Below, piece by piece: positions 42,834 to 52,603 of a stretch of DNA of 64,000 bases. A model generated the notes under the pieces. The model was not told the DNA's origin. It saw nothing but the letters and a program-made list of their open reading frames with translations, and did no database searches. This DNA is from Pseudomonas fluorescens. Its GTDB lineage: Bacteria; Pseudomonadota; Gammaproteobacteria; Pseudomonadales; Pseudomonadaceae. The position numbers were made by a program, and so were the translations under genes. The first letter of the stretch is position 1, and each line of letters opens with the position of its first letter. The stretch covers positions 125,392 to 189,391 of the forward strand of contig NZ_LACC01000016.1 of NCBI RefSeq assembly GCF_000967965.1, read 5' to 3'.

Positions 42834-45061
42834 CGCTTGAACAGCTCCTTGAGCGCGTCTTTCAGTTTCGGGTCGACCTTGTCGCCCCATTTCGCGTCGA
42901 TTTTTTCGCTGATCCTGTCGCCAGCCAGTTTGGCCGCGACCTGGCTCATGCGCTCGTTATCCAGGCGGCAAGCCTTGGCGCCCAGCTCCAGCGGGCCGCG
43001 GCAGCGCAGTGGCCACTCAATGCCGACAAACTTGTCGCCGACCTGGCAGGCCGGGTCCGGCATGGCGCTGGTATCGCCTTCGACGATGATGCCAACGCGG
43101 TAGTCCATGCCCAGCACTCGCAGATCGATGTCACCGCCACCGTTGACGGTCATGCCCGGGATGCGCACTTTCAGGTCCGGATTACTGGCCACGCCGTTAT
43201 GGAAGGTCAGATTGCCTTTGAGTTCCTGGAAGGGTGTGTCCTTGCCCCGGGGTTCGCCGTTGAGGGTTTTGCGGTTGAGCGTGGCGATGCCTTTGCACAG
43301 CTGTTGCTCAAGGTTGGCGTTGAGCAGCACGCCATTGTTGATGATGAAACTGGCGTTGCCGTTGAGGGTTTCGATCAACGCTTTCTGGCTGTTGCCGCTG
43401 CCGGTCAGGCTGCTGTTGAGCGTGACCAGGCCTTTGACCGGCGGATTCTTGCCCTGGCTTTCGAGGATTTTTTCTGCCGGTACCCGGCTGATCTTCGTCT
43501 GCAGGTTCAGCGCCGGCACCGGCTGGCGCACATCGAGCGTGCCGGTGGTTTCGAAGTTGCCCTCGTACAGGTCGCCGCGCAGGTTGGCCAGTGTCAGCAG
43601 GCCGCCCTGGCCGGTAGCCTTGAGTGCGGCGTTATGGATCGGCAGTTTTTGCAGGGTCAACTGGCCGAAGGTCAGGTCGGCGTCCACATCGAGCTTGCTC
43701 AAGCGTTCTACGGGCAACAGGCGCTCACTGCTCCAGGCGTCCTTGGTCGGCGCGGGAGGCAACGGAGTACTGCCGGCGCCGGCCATGGCTTCGGCTTCGG
43801 TGTTGGCGACTTCGGCCTGACGCACTTGTGTTGCGCTATTGGCCTCGGCGGATTTCGGCGGCAGGTAACGGTCGACGTTGAAGGTGTCGGCCTTGAGTAC
43901 TGCGCGCAGCGATTGCTTGGCGAAATCTTCGACGGCAATGCGGCCGCTGAAGGTGCTGTCGTCGACTTTCAGGTTGAGGTTGTCGAGCGCCAGGCTGGTG
44001 GGTGTAGCTGCCAGACGGCTGACCAGTTCGACCTTGCTCAGGCTGCCTTCGGCCATAGCTGGGAGTTTCTGGCCGATGCTGTCGACGAATTTCGCCAGGT
44101 CGAACTGGGCAATCGAGATACCGCCGCTGACTTGTGGGGTCTTGTCGAGGTCGTTGACTTTCAGTTCGCCCAGTGCCCGCAGTTGGTTGGCGGAGATCTT
44201 GATTCCGGTCCACTCGGCGACATTGGCGGCCTTGTCCAGCACCAACTGGCCCTGGGCGGAGAACGTCATGGTCTTGCCTTGCAGCGGGTCGCCGGTCACT
44301 TCACCGGACAACTTCATGTCTTCGAGCTGATAGCGCTGCAGTGCACGTGCGATACGCACCTCACCATTGAGCTCGGTACGCACTCGCAATGCCGGCTGGT
44401 TGGCGGACAGGAAAGCCGTGAGTTTGAGCGGAATGTTGACGGAGTCGTGAACCGCGCCGGTGCTCAACTGGATGCTTTCGGCGCTGAAACTCTTGCCGGT
44501 TTTTTCGTCGCTGTATTCGACCCGTGCGTTGTTCACGGTCAGGCTGTCGATGTCCAGGCGGATCGGCTGCGGCGGTTTTTCGGCCGCGACGCTGGTGGCA
44601 GGTGCAGGTTCACTCGCTGCGGGCGCAGTGCTGGTCGTGTCGGTGTTGGCCGGTGCCGGTACCTTGCCGACGTCTTGCCAATTGCCGTGGCCGTCCTTGT
44701 CACGGTTCAGGCGCAGGTTCAGGCCCTCGACTCGCACGTCGCTCATCTGCACTTCACGGCGCAGCAGCGGCAGTACGCGCACCGACAGGCCGAGCATCTG
44801 CAAGTCGGCAAACGGTTCGGCCGGTTTGATCAGGGTCGCCACACTGGCGTCGTGCAGTTCCAGGCCCAGCCAAGGGAACAGGCTCCAGCCGATATCGCCA
44901 TTGAGTGTCAGCTCGATGTGCGCCTTGTCGCGGGCAATCTGGCGGATCTCGTCTTTGTAGTCGTTGGGATCGAATAGGTGGGTCAGGGCAAAGCCCAGCG
45001 CCACAATGATCAGCAACAGCCCGAGAAGTACCAGACCCAGGATTTTGCCGAACGCTTTCAT
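42830..45061 (-). CDS. asmA: AsmA-family envelope protein
   Basis: A 743-residue protein starting MKAFGKILGLVLLGLLLI. One N-terminal membrane helix (about 6-24) anchors a long periplasmic beta-rich region of the AsmA/TamB-like lipid-transport type, with low-complexity Ala/Pro/Thr spacers near residues 130-160 and 430-450 and a conserved C-terminal domain (PDLKVRIPGMTVNGGGDIDL). AsmA proteins contribute to phospholipid movement and outer-membrane assembly. It overlaps mutY by 4 bp, an arrangement from memory conserved in Pseudomonas. Confidence 0.92.
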   Translation of the reverse strand: MKAFGKILGLVLLGLLLIIVALGFALTHLFDPNDYKDEIRQIARDKAHIELTLNGDIGWSLFPWLGLELHDASVATLIKPAEPFADLQMLGLSVRVLPLLRREVQMSDVRVEGLNLRLNRDKDGHGNWQDVGKVPAPANTDTTSTAPAASEPAPATSVAAEKPPQPIRLDIDSLTVNNARVEYSDEKTGKSFSAESIQLSTGAVHDSVNIPLKLTAFLSANQPALRVRTELNGEVRIARALQRYQLEDMKLSGEVTGDPLQGKTMTFSAQGQLVLDKAANVAEWTGIKISANQLRALGELKVNDLDKTPQVSGGISIAQFDLAKFVDSIGQKLPAMAEGSLSKVELVSRLAATPTSLALDNLNLKVDDSTFSGRIAVEDFAKQSLRAVLKADTFNVDRYLPPKSAEANSATQVRQAEVANTEAEAMAGAGSTPLPPAPTKDAWSSERLLPVERLSKLDVDADLTFGQLTLQKLPIHNAALKATGQGGLLTLANLRGDLYEGNFETTGTLDVRQPVPALNLQTKISRVPAEKILESQGKNPPVKGLVTLNSSLTGSGNSQKALIETLNGNASFIINNGVLLNANLEQQLCKGIATLNRKTLNGEPRGKDTPFQELKGNLTFHNGVASNPDLKVRIPGMTVNGGGDIDLRVLGMDYRVGIIVEGDTSAMPDPACQVGDKFVGIEWPLRCRGPLELGAKACRLDNERMSQVAAKLAGDRISEKIDAKWGDKVDPKLKDALKELFKR

Positions 45062-45139
45062 GGGCGAGTCCTTGTAATTAATCGAATTCAAAATTTAGCC
45101 GAGGAGTATAGCGCCCCCGAACAGACGACCGGTCAGTGA

Positions 45140-45544
45140 TCACGCCGGCAATACGTCCAGAGGCAGTTTCAGCTTGGCGGCCAGCGCCTGAGCCTCCAGA
45201 TGCCCGGCAGGCGCCAGCAGGCGCAGGGGCATGCCCGATTGCGCGGCCATTTTCCGGGCTTCGGCGACCAGTCGCTCGGCAACACCACGGCGACGGGTAA
45301 TTTTTCGCACACATATTTGGGACAAGTGCCAGGCGTCTTGGTGCCTTTGCAGGCGGGCCGCGCCCAGCAGGCGATCATTGAAGCGCCCGGCGATCAGCGT
45401 GCCGTCGCGCAAACAGTCTTCGATCAACTGCTCGGCCCCGGAAAAAGGGGCGAACAGCCAGTCCGGGGCGTCGCTGTAGATCTTCTGCAGATCCTGCCGA
45501 TCCTGGGCAGTGACTTGGTTCAGCGGCTCGACAATGATCGGCAT
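45140..45544 (-). CDS. GNAT-fold protein, PanZ-like
   Basis: A 134-residue N-acetyltransferase fold with LLGAARLQRHQD, LSQICVRKITRRRGVAERLV (acetyl-CoA-binding Q/RxxGxG-type loop, here ITRRRGVA) and a short C terminus. Its size and the VRKITRRRGVAERL loop resemble PanZ/PanM, the acetyl-CoA-dependent activator of PanD maturation. Catalysis is not assured. It is not in an operon with asmA (78-bp gap). Confidence 0.7.
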   Translation of the reverse strand: MPIIVEPLNQVTAQDRQDLQKIYSDAPDWLFAPFSGAEQLIEDCLRDGTLIAGRFNDRLLGAARLQRHQDAWHLSQICVRKITRRRGVAERLVAEARKMAAQSGMPLRLLAPAGHLEAQALAAKLKLPLDVLPA

Positions 45545-45774
45545 GGTGATTCCTGTGAGGTCATGAAGCGATAGAGATCAGATGACGTACAAAAGGTGAT
45601 GTCAGTTTGGTTTTTCTGTCACTTGCAAATGGTAACCTTTGCCCGTTCGTCCGTCCTTCTGCGACCTGTTGTCGCACAACAAGGTGCTCCACCAAAAAAC
45701 GGTCATGCCTGCGTGCATTAAGGCCGGGAGCGGACAGTGGCTGGCGAACCATACTGATAATTGGGGGATACACA

Positions 45775-47439
45775 ATGACCACGAGCATCACGGCGGGTGG
45801 CTTCAGCGCCGACCAGCCTGCGTTCCTGTCCAAGGAGCGGATCATCGCCAAGCCCGGTTTCAACCGCTGGCTGGTGCCACCGGCCGCGTTGGCCATCCAC
45901 TTGTGCATCGGCATGGCCTACGGTTTTTCGGTGTTCTGGCTGCCGCTGTCCAAGGCGCTGGGTATCTCCACTCCGATGGCCTGCGCACCGGACATGAGTT
46001 TTATCGCACAAGTCTTTTCGTCCCAGTGTGACTGGCCGATCTCGATGCTCGGCTGGATCTACACCCTGTTCTTCATCTTCCTGGGTTGCTCGGCCGCCAT
46101 CTGGGGTGGCTGGCTGGAACATGCCGGACCGCGCAAGGCTGGTGTCGTATCGGCACTGTGCTGGTGTGGCGGCCTGCTGATTTCGGCGCTGGGGGTGTAT
46201 ACCCACCAGATCTGGCTGATGTGGATCGGCTCCGGGGTCATCGGCGGTATCGGCCTGGGCCTTGGCTACATTTCGCCGGTGTCGACCCTGATCAAGTGGT
46301 TCCCGGACAAGCGCGGCATGGCGACCGGCATGGCGATCATGGGCTTCGGCGGCGGCGCAATGGTCGGCGCTCCGCTGGCGGCGGCGCTGATGGGGCATTT
46401 CGCCTCGCCAACCAGTGTCGGCGTGTGGCAGAGCTTCCTGGTGATGGCCGCGATCTACTTCGTGTTCATGATCGGTGGCGCGCTGTCCTACCGTGTTCCG
46501 CCAACCGGCTGGAAGCCAGAAGGCTGGGCGGCCCCGGCGAAAAAAGCCTCGAACGCGATGATCACTCATCGTCATGTGCACGTGAATGTGGCCTGGAAGA
46601 CGCCGCAGTTCCGTCTGGTGTGGCTGGTGCTGTGCCTGAACGTATCGACCGGTATCGGCATCCTCGGCATGGCGTCGCCGCTGTTGCAGGAAGTGTTCGC
46701 GGGCAAGTTGCTGGGGAATGACCTGACCTTCGGTCAACTGGACGCCTCGCAACTGGCTTCGATTGCCGCCATCGCTGCCGGTTTCACCGGTTTGCTGAGC
46801 CTGTTCAATATCGGCGGGCGCTTCTTCTGGGCTTCGTTCTCGGATTACCTGGGCCGTAAAAACACTTACTTCGTGTTCTTCGCCCTTGGCTTTGCCCTGT
46901 ACGGACTGATTCCGAACCTTGGTCACCTGGGCAGCATCGCGCTGTTCGTGGCGGCGTTCTGCATCATCCTGTCGATGTATGGCGGTGGTTTCGCGACCGT
47001 TCCGGCGTATCTGGCGGATCTGTTCGGCACGCAAATGGTCGGTGCGATTCACGGTCGTCTGCTGACCGCGTGGGCGGCTGCCGGTGTGCTCGGTCCGGTG
47101 CTGGTGAATTACCTGCGTGAGTATCAGCTGAGCATCGGCGTCGAGCGTGCGGCGGCTTACGACATCACCCTGTACATCCTCGCCGGCCTGCTGGTGCTGG
47201 GTTTCCTGTGCAACCTGCTGGTGCGTCCGGTGGCGGACAAGTACTTCATGACCGACGCCGAACTGGCCGCCGAACAGGCCCTGGGCCATGACAAAGGCGC
47301 TGACAGCAGCACCGTGCTGGAGTGGAAAGCCGCGCCGGGCACCAAGCCGCTGGCGATTGCGGCGTGGCTGGTGGTGGGCATTCCGCTGGCGTGGGGTGTG
47401 TGGGTGACCCTGCAGAAGACGGCGGTGCTGTTTCACTAA
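45775..47439 (+). CDS. OFA-family major-facilitator transporter
   Basis: A 554-residue protein starting MTTSITAGGFSADQPAFL with a GGGGG Shine-Dalgarno. It has twelve membrane helices and the OFA features: FNRWLVPPAALAIHLCIGMA, GIGLGLGYISPVSTLIKWFPDK and GRFFWASFSDYLGRKN. An N-terminal cytoplasmic tail and a longer cytoplasmic loop (470-540, with EQALGHDKGADSS) are extra. Substrates of this group are small carboxylates such as oxalate, formate or pyruvate. It is monocistronic with a REPIN behind it. Confidence 0.88.
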   Translation: MTTSITAGGFSADQPAFLSKERIIAKPGFNRWLVPPAALAIHLCIGMAYGFSVFWLPLSKALGISTPMACAPDMSFIAQVFSSQCDWPISMLGWIYTLFFIFLGCSAAIWGGWLEHAGPRKAGVVSALCWCGGLLISALGVYTHQIWLMWIGSGVIGGIGLGLGYISPVSTLIKWFPDKRGMATGMAIMGFGGGAMVGAPLAAALMGHFASPTSVGVWQSFLVMAAIYFVFMIGGALSYRVPPTGWKPEGWAAPAKKASNAMITHRHVHVNVAWKTPQFRLVWLVLCLNVSTGIGILGMASPLLQEVFAGKLLGNDLTFGQLDASQLASIAAIAAGFTGLLSLFNIGGRFFWASFSDYLGRKNTYFVFFALGFALYGLIPNLGHLGSIALFVAAFCIILSMYGGGFATVPAYLADLFGTQMVGAIHGRLLTAWAAAGVLGPVLVNYLREYQLSIGVERAAAYDITLYILAGLLVLGFLCNLLVRPVADKYFMTDAELAAEQALGHDKGADSSTVLEWKAAPGTKPLAIAAWLVVGIPLAWGVWVTLQKTAVLFH

Positions 47440-47455
47440 GTAAACGCATCACCCT

Positions 47456-47546
47456 TGTAGGAGCGAGCCTGCTCGCGATAGCGGTCTGACAGTCGACAAT
47501 GATGTTGAATGTGAGGGCCCCATCGCGAGCAGGCTCGCTCCCACAG
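47456..47546. repeat. REPIN, GTGGGAGCGAGC type
   Basis: TGTAGGAGCGAGCCTGCTCG and CGAGCAGGCTCGCTCCCACA arms; located downstream of the OFA transporter. The left arm has a point change (GTAGG for GTGGG). Confidence 0.88.
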
Positions 47547-47701
47547 TTGTTTTGTGGTGTGCCAAATAGCTTGTATGGACATGTCTATCGTCGGCACCCC
47601 CGGATTCACTCCGTCAGGGATATCACCTCTCGTGTTTCTGTTTGGCGCCCGCAAGCCTATAATGGCTGCCTTTTTCGCCCAATGATTTTGCGGAGCTGGT
47701 G

Positions 47702-48295
47702 ATGGCCGAACGTAAGGCGTCTGTCGAGCGCGACACTCTGGAAACCCAGATCAAAGCCTCGATCAACCTCGATGGCACCGGAAAGGCCCGATTTGATATC
47801 GGTGTTCCTTTTCTTGAGCACATGCTGGACCAGATCGCCCGTCACGGGCTGATCGACCTGGATATTGTCAGCAAGGGCGACCTGCATATCGATGACCACC
47901 ACACGGTGGAAGACGTCGGTATCACCCTCGGCCAGGCGTTTGCCAAAGCCATCGGCGACAAGAAAGGCATCCGTCGCTACGGCCACGCCTACGTGCCGCT
48001 CGATGAAGCGCTGTCGCGCGTGGTGATCGACTTCTCCGGCCGTCCAGGCCTGCAGATGCACGTGCCGTACACCCGCGCCACCGTCGGCGGCTTCGACGTT
48101 GACCTGTTCCAGGAATTCTTCCAGGGCTTCGTCAACCATGCGCTGGTCAGCCTGCACATCGACAACCTGCGTGGCACCAACACCCACCATCAGATCGAAA
48201 CCGTGTTCAAGGCTTTCGGCCGCGCCCTGCGCATGGCCGTCGAGCTCGATGACCGCATGGCCGGGCAAATGCCTTCGACCAAGGGCGTTCTGTAA
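47702..48295 (+). CDS. hisB: Imidazoleglycerol-phosphate dehydratase HisB
   Basis: A 197-residue monofunctional His[32 protein letters not shown] and [19 protein letters not shown] carry the manganese-binding histidines. A GTG directly before the ATG is less likely as start. It catalyses step 7 of histidine biosynthesis and overlaps hisH by one base (TAATG). Confidence 0.97.
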   Translation: MAERKASVERDTLETQIKASINLDGTGKARFDIGVPFLEHMLDQIARHGLIDLDIVSKGDLHIDDHHTVEDVGITLGQAFAKAIGDKKGIRRYGHAYVPLDEALSRVVIDFSGRPGLQMHVPYTRATVGGFDVDLFQEFFQGFVNHALVSLHIDNLRGTNTHHQIETVFKAFGRALRMAVELDDRMAGQMPSTKGVL

Positions 48296-48933
48296 TGCAG
48301 ACAGTCGCGGTTATCGATTACGGCATGGGCAACCTGCACTCGGTGGCCAAGGCCCTCGAGCACGTCGGTGCCGGCAAGGTGCTGATCACCAGCGATGCCA
48401 ACGTGATTCGCGAAGCCGACCGGGTGGTTTTCCCCGGCGTCGGCGCGATTCGCGATTGCATGGCGGAGATCCGTCGCCTCGGTTTCGATTCGCTGGTGCG
48501 TGAAGTCAGCCAGGACCGTCCGTTCCTTGGCATCTGCGTGGGCATGCAAGCCTTGCTCGATACCAGCGAAGAGAACGATGGCGTCGACTGCATTGGCCTG
48601 TTCCCGGGTGCGGTGAAGTTCTTCGGCAAGGATCTGGTCGAAGACGGCGAACACCTGAAAGTCCCGCACATGGGCTGGAACGAAGTGAAGCAGAAGGTCA
48701 GTCACCCGCTGTGGCACGACATTCCGGACATGGCGCGGTTCTACTTCGTGCACAGCTACTACATTGCTGCCGCCAACGCGCGGCAAGTGGTGGGTGGCGG
48801 TCACTACGGTGTCGATTTCGCCGCGGCGCTGGCCGAAGGCTCGCGTTTCGCCGTGCAGTTCCACCCGGAGAAAAGCCATACCCATGGCCTGCAGTTGCTG
48901 CAGAACTTCGCTGCGTGGGACGGTCGCTGGTAA
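48295..48933 (+). CDS. hisH: Imidazole glycerol-phosphate synthase glutaminase subunit HisH
   Basis: A 212-residue class I glutamine amidotransferase with catalytic Cys in [11 protein letters not shown], and the His-Glu pair in VQFHPEKSH. It supplies ammonia to HisF for ring closure of the imidazole. It is immediately followed by the DUF2164 gene. Confidence 0.97.
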   Translation: MQTVAVIDYGMGNLHSVAKALEHVGAGKVLITSDANVIREADRVVFPGVGAIRDCMAEIRRLGFDSLVREVSQDRPFLGICVGMQALLDTSEENDGVDCIGLFPGAVKFFGKDLVEDGEHLKVPHMGWNEVKQKVSHPLWHDIPDMARFYFVHSYYIAAANARQVVGGGHYGVDFAAALAEGSRFAVQFHPEKSHTHGLQLLQNFAAWDGRW

Positions 48934-49191
48934 ATGGCAGTCAAGAAGAAGCCCCCGATCCTGACCCTCACTCCCGAGCAGGAGAGCGAGGCCAATCGCA
49001 AGATCAAGCGTTTCATGGAAGACCGCTTCGAACTCGACCTCGGCTCGTTCGAGGCGGCGGAGATTCTTGAGCTGTTTACACGTGAAATTGCTCCGCACTA
49101 TTACAACAGGGCGATTTTCGATGTGCAGGCGCACCTCAAAGAGAGGTTCGAAAGCATCGAAAGCGACTTGTGGGCGCTCGAGAAAAACTGA
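48934..49191 (+). CDS. DUF2164-family protein
   Basis: An 85-residue protein starting the base after hisH stops (GGTAAATGG). IKRFMEDRFELDLGSFEAAE, LELFTREIAPHYYNRAIFD and DVQAHLKERFE are family-typical. It is inserted between hisH and hisA in Pseudomonas his operons (memory). Function unknown. Confidence 0.9.
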   Translation: MAVKKKPPILTLTPEQESEANRKIKRFMEDRFELDLGSFEAAEILELFTREIAPHYYNRAIFDVQAHLKERFESIESDLWALEKN

Positions 49192-49233
49192 TTTCCGAGC
49201 CAAGCTGAACATTCAAATTTGAAGGTTTGCCAG

Positions 49234-49983
49234 ATGCTGATTATTCCCGCTATCGATCTTAAAGACGGTGCCTGTGTTCGTCTGCGCCAGGGCCGCATGG
49301 AAGATTCCACGGTGTTCTCCGATGACCCGGTGAGCATGGCTGCCAAGTGGGTGGAGGGCGGTTGCCGTCGTCTGCATCTGGTCGACCTGAACGGCGCCTT
49401 CGAAGGCCAGCCAGTCAACGGTGAAGTGGTCACCGCCATCGCCAAGCGCTATCCGAACCTGCCGATCCAGATCGGCGGCGGTATCCGCTCCCTTGAAACC
49501 ATCGAGCACTACGTGAAAGCGGGCGTTAGCTACGTGATCATCGGCACCAAGGCCGTGAAAGATCCGGCCTTCGTTGCAGAAGCCTGCCGCGCGTTCCCGG
49601 GCAAGGTGATTGTCGGCCTGGACGCCAAGGACGGTTTCGTTGCCACCGACGGTTGGGCTGAAATCAGCACCATCCAGGTGATCGACCTGGCCAAGCAGTT
49701 CGAAGCTGACGGCGTTTCCGCGATCGTTTATACCGACATCGCCAAAGACGGCATGATGCAGGGCTGCAACGTACCGTTCACCGCGGCACTGGCTGCTGCA
49801 ACAAAGATCCCGGTGATCGCTTCCGGCGGCATCCACAACCTGGGTGACATCAAGACCCTGCTCGACGCCAAGGCGCCAGGCATCATCGGTGCGATCACAG
49901 GCCGCGCGATTTATGAGGGCACTCTGGATGTTGCTGAGGCTCAAGCTTTTTGTGATGGCTACGCGGCCAGCTCCAAGCTGTAA
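49234..49983 (+). CDS. hisA: ProFAR isomerase HisA
   Basis: A 249-residue TIM barrel starting [20 protein letters not shown]. The catalytic Asp is in IPAIDLK, and [23 protein letters not shown] and [12 protein letters not shown] are family features. It is a few residues longer than the usual ~245; the extra C-terminal residues (ASSKL) are encoded by the start of a palindromic repeat running into 49973-50056. Confidence 0.96.
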   Translation: MLIIPAIDLKDGACVRLRQGRMEDSTVFSDDPVSMAAKWVEGGCRRLHLVDLNGAFEGQPVNGEVVTAIAKRYPNLPIQIGGGIRSLETIEHYVKAGVSYVIIGTKAVKDPAFVAEACRAFPGKVIVGLDAKDGFVATDGWAEISTIQVIDLAKQFEADGVSAIVYTDIAKDGMMQGCNVPFTAALAAATKIPVIASGGIHNLGDIKTLLDAKAPGIIGAITGRAIYEGTLDVAEAQAFCDGYAASSKL

Positions 49984-50056
49984 GCTGCAAGCTGCAAGTT
50001 AAAAGCGCGACCGCGATCCGCTCTTACTTGCAGCTTATAGCTTGAAGCTTGCAACT
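49973..50056. repeat. Palindromic intergenic repeat between hisA and hisF
   Basis: AGCTGTAAGCTGCAAGCTG is followed after about 35 bp by CTTGCAGCTTATAGCTTGAA, its approximate inverse. The left arm extends into the 3' end of hisA. Confidence 0.7.
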
Positions 50057-50074
50057 CTTAATCGGAGATTAAGT

Positions 50075-50845
50075 ATGGCTCTGGCCAAACGCATCATCCC
50101 TTGCCTGGACGTGGACAACGGCCGGGTGGTCAAGGGTGTGAAATTCGAAAACATCCGCGACGCCGGTGACCCGGTGGAAATCGCCCGTCGCTACGACGAG
50201 CAGGGTGCCGACGAGATTACCTTTCTCGACATCACCGCCAGCGTCGATGGCCGCGACACCACGCTGCACACCGTCGAGCGCATGGCCAGCCAGGTGTTCA
50301 TCCCTCTGACCGTGGGCGGTGGCGTGCGCACCGTGCAGGACATCCGCAACCTGCTCAATGCCGGTGCGGACAAGGTCTCGATCAACACCGCCGCGGTATT
50401 CAACCCTGAGTTCGTCGGGGAAGCCGCGCAGCATTTCGGTTCGCAATGCATCGTGGTGGCCATCGACGCGAAGAAGGTTTCCGGGCCGGGTGAAACCCCG
50501 CGCTGGGAAATCTTTACCCATGGCGGTCGCAAGCCAACCGGCCTCGACGCCGTTGAGTGGGCGAAGAAAATGGAAGGCCTGGGCGCCGGCGAAATCCTGC
50601 TGACCAGCATGGACCAGGACGGCATGAAAAACGGTTTCGACCTGGGCGTCACCCGCGCCATCAGCGATGCGCTGGGCATCCCAGTGATCGCTTCCGGCGG
50701 TGTCGGCAACCTGCAACACCTGGCCGACGGCATTATCGAAGGCCACGCCAGCGCGGTGCTGGCGGCGAGTATTTTCCACTTCGGCGAATACACCGTGCAG
50801 GAAGCCAAGGCCTATATGGCCCATCGCGGAATCGTGATGCGTTAA
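50075..50845 (+). CDS. hisF: Imidazole glycerol-phosphate synthase cyclase subunit HisF
   Basis: A 256-residue TIM barrel starting [19 protein letters not shown] with an AGAT-rich ribosome site. Asp in [13 protein letters not shown] and the late [12 protein letters not shown] are catalytic. Together with HisH it forms imidazole glycerol phosphate and AICAR. Confidence 0.97.
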   Translation: MALAKRIIPCLDVDNGRVVKGVKFENIRDAGDPVEIARRYDEQGADEITFLDITASVDGRDTTLHTVERMASQVFIPLTVGGGVRTVQDIRNLLNAGADKVSINTAAVFNPEFVGEAAQHFGSQCIVVAIDAKKVSGPGETPRWEIFTHGGRKPTGLDAVEWAKKMEGLGAGEILLTSMDQDGMKNGFDLGVTRAISDALGIPVIASGGVGNLQHLADGIIEGHASAVLAASIFHFGEYTVQEAKAYMAHRGIVMR

Positions 50846-50870
50846 ACAAACCGATACAGGCCAGTGGACA

Positions 50871-50907
50871 CCATGGCGTACCCAAGGCACTCTTGGGTAC
50901 GCCATGG
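50871..50907. terminator. Perfect 16-bp hairpin between hisF and a binding-protein gene
   Basis: CCATGGCGTACCCAAG (50871-50886), loop GCACT, CTTGGGTACGCCATGG (50892-50907). Only ATTT follows, so rho-independent termination is plausible but weak. The stem is at 17-53 bp before the next start codon and may instead act in that gene's leader. Confidence 0.65.
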
Positions 50908-50923
50908 ATTTCGGTAGCCAGAC

Positions 50924-51679
50924 ATGCTTAAACGCTTTCTTCTCGTCCTTGTCAGCGCTTCTCTTTTGTTGATCAGCGGAGCAAACGCTAAAGACAGCCC
51001 CGATACCGACCTGGTGTTGCTGACGGAGAACTTCCCGCCGTACAACATGGCGAAGAACGGCAAGAACTTCGCTCAGGACGAGAACATCAATGGCATCGCC
51101 ACCGATATCGTCCGCGAGATGTTCAAGCGCGCCGACATTACCTACAGCCTGACGCTGCGTTTCCCTTGGGAGCGAATCTACAAACTCACCCTGGAAAAAC
51201 CCGGTTACGGCGTATTCGTCATGGCGCGGTTGCCGGATCGCGAGAAGCTATTCAAATGGGTCGGCCCGATTGGCCCGGACGACTGGATCATGCTGGCCAA
51301 GGCTGACAGCAAGATCACCCTCGAAACCTTGAATGACGCGCGCAAATACAAGATCGGCGCCTACAAGGGCGACGCCATTGCCGAGACGCTGGCCAAGCAG
51401 GGCCTCAACCCGATCGTTGTGCTGCGAGATCAGGACAACGCCAGGAAGCTGGTCAACGGGCAGATCGACCTGTGGGCCACCGGTGACCCGGCCGGGCGTT
51501 ATCTGGCGCGCCAGGAAGGGGTCAGCGGGTTGAAAACCGTACTGCGTTTCAACAGTGCCGAGCTGTACCTGGCACTGAACAAGGACGTGCCGGACGAGAC
51601 GGTGGCCAAGCTCCAGGCGGCGCTGGACCAGATGCGCAAGGAAGGTCGGGTGGACGAGATCATGGCGCAGTATCTCTAG
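50924..51679 (+). CDS. Extracytoplasmic solute-binding protein, SBP_bac_3 type
   Basis: A 251-residue exported protein with signal peptide MLKRFLLVLVSASLLLISGA (cleavage near NAK). DLVLLTENFPPYNMAK, IATDIVREMFKRADITYS and GYGVFVMARLPDREKLFKW resemble amino-acid-binding proteins that act without their own permease. It follows hisF with a hairpin between. A REPIN lies behind it. Confidence 0.87.
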   Translation: MLKRFLLVLVSASLLLISGANAKDSPDTDLVLLTENFPPYNMAKNGKNFAQDENINGIATDIVREMFKRADITYSLTLRFPWERIYKLTLEKPGYGVFVMARLPDREKLFKWVGPIGPDDWIMLAKADSKITLETLNDARKYKIGAYKGDAIAETLAKQGLNPIVVLRDQDNARKLVNGQIDLWATGDPAGRYLARQEGVSGLKTVLRFNSAELYLALNKDVPDETVAKLQAALDQMRKEGRVDEIMAQYL

Positions 51680-51713
51680 GATTCAACACCAACCCTTTAG
51701 CCATGCTCGGACC

Positions 51714-51806
51714 ACTGTGGGAGCGAGCTTGCTCGCGATGACGGTCTGCCTGTCGATAGAGATGTTGAATTTGATGGCGCTATCGCGAGCAAGCTCGCTC
51801 CCACAG
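51714..51806. repeat. REPIN, GTGGGAGCGAGC type
   Basis: CTGTGGGAGCGAGCTTGCTCG and CGAGCAAGCTCGCTCCCACAG arms. Confidence 0.9.
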
Positions 51807-51825
51807 GGGTTCTGTGGTGTAGTTG

Positions 51826-52602
51826 CTAGCGGTACACCCCATCCTTCCCATGCGCCGCCGTCGCCCGGTTACCGCGCACACTGATCATCTGCCGGATATC
51901 AATCCACTCGATTCCCTGAGCCTTCAGCTTGGGCAACTCACGCTCCAGCACCGCCAATGTCTGCGGATACGGATGCCCGATCATCACCGCCGAACCCTGC
52001 TTGTGCGCGAGGCTGATCGCGGTCTGCAGTTGGGTCAGGATCGCCGCTTCAGCGCGCTCATCGTCGAGAAACACATCCCGCGAAACGCTCGCCAAACCGA
52101 TTTTCTGCGCTTCGGCTGCGGCCACGGTCTGGGCGCTGGTGCGGCTGTCGACGAAGAATTTATGCCGGCGCTGCAAATCCGCCATCAACCACGCCATGGC
52201 GGCTGGCTGTGCGGTCATGCGGCTGCCCATGTGGTTGTTGATGCCGCTGGTGTACGGGACCATTTTGAACGCGGCGTCCAGGCGCTTTTCCAGCTCTTCG
52301 ATGGGCAACTCGGGGTGCCAGGCGAACGGTCCGGTGGCCGGGTCCATAGGCATGTGCAGGATGACGATCTTGCCGGCGCGATGGGCTTCGCGAGCGAATT
52401 CGGTGGCGTGGGGCGTGTCGGGCATGATTGCCGTGGTCACCGGGCCGGGCAGGGCGAGCACGCGGCGATCCCGGGGCAGGTTCTGCCCCAGGTCATCGAT
52501 GATCAGACTCAGGTAGGCTTTGTGGGGCGTTGGTCCGGCGGGTTCTGCGTGAGCAACACCCGCCAGACAACACAACAGACCAATCAGCAACCGCAGAAAC
52601 AT
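51826..52602 (-). CDS. Divergent polysaccharide deacetylase family protein
   Basis: A 258-residue exported protein (signal peptide MFLRLLIGLLCCLAGVAHA) of the DUF610/YibQ type. The fold motifs are YLSLIIDDLGQN (catalytic-type Asp), ILHMPMDP and GINNHMGSRMT and SRTSAQTVAA. This family sits beside envC and gpmI across gamma-proteobacteria and is assumed to act on the cell wall; no substrate is proven. It is 1 bp downstream of ctpA. Confidence 0.88.
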   Translation of the reverse strand: MFLRLLIGLLCCLAGVAHAEPAGPTPHKAYLSLIIDDLGQNLPRDRRVLALPGPVTTAIMPDTPHATEFAREAHRAGKIVILHMPMDPATGPFAWHPELPIEELEKRLDAAFKMVPYTSGINNHMGSRMTAQPAAMAWLMADLQRRHKFFVDSRTSAQTVAAAEAQKIGLASVSRDVFLDDERAEAAILTQLQTAISLAHKQGSAVMIGHPYPQTLAVLERELPKLKAQGIEWIDIRQMISVRGNRATAAHGKDGVYR

Positions 52603-52603
52603 C

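Noticed and set aside
42812..44977. 721-codon open frame opposite asmA and mutY
   Set aside because: Antisense to conserved genes; composition fits a GC-rich shadow.
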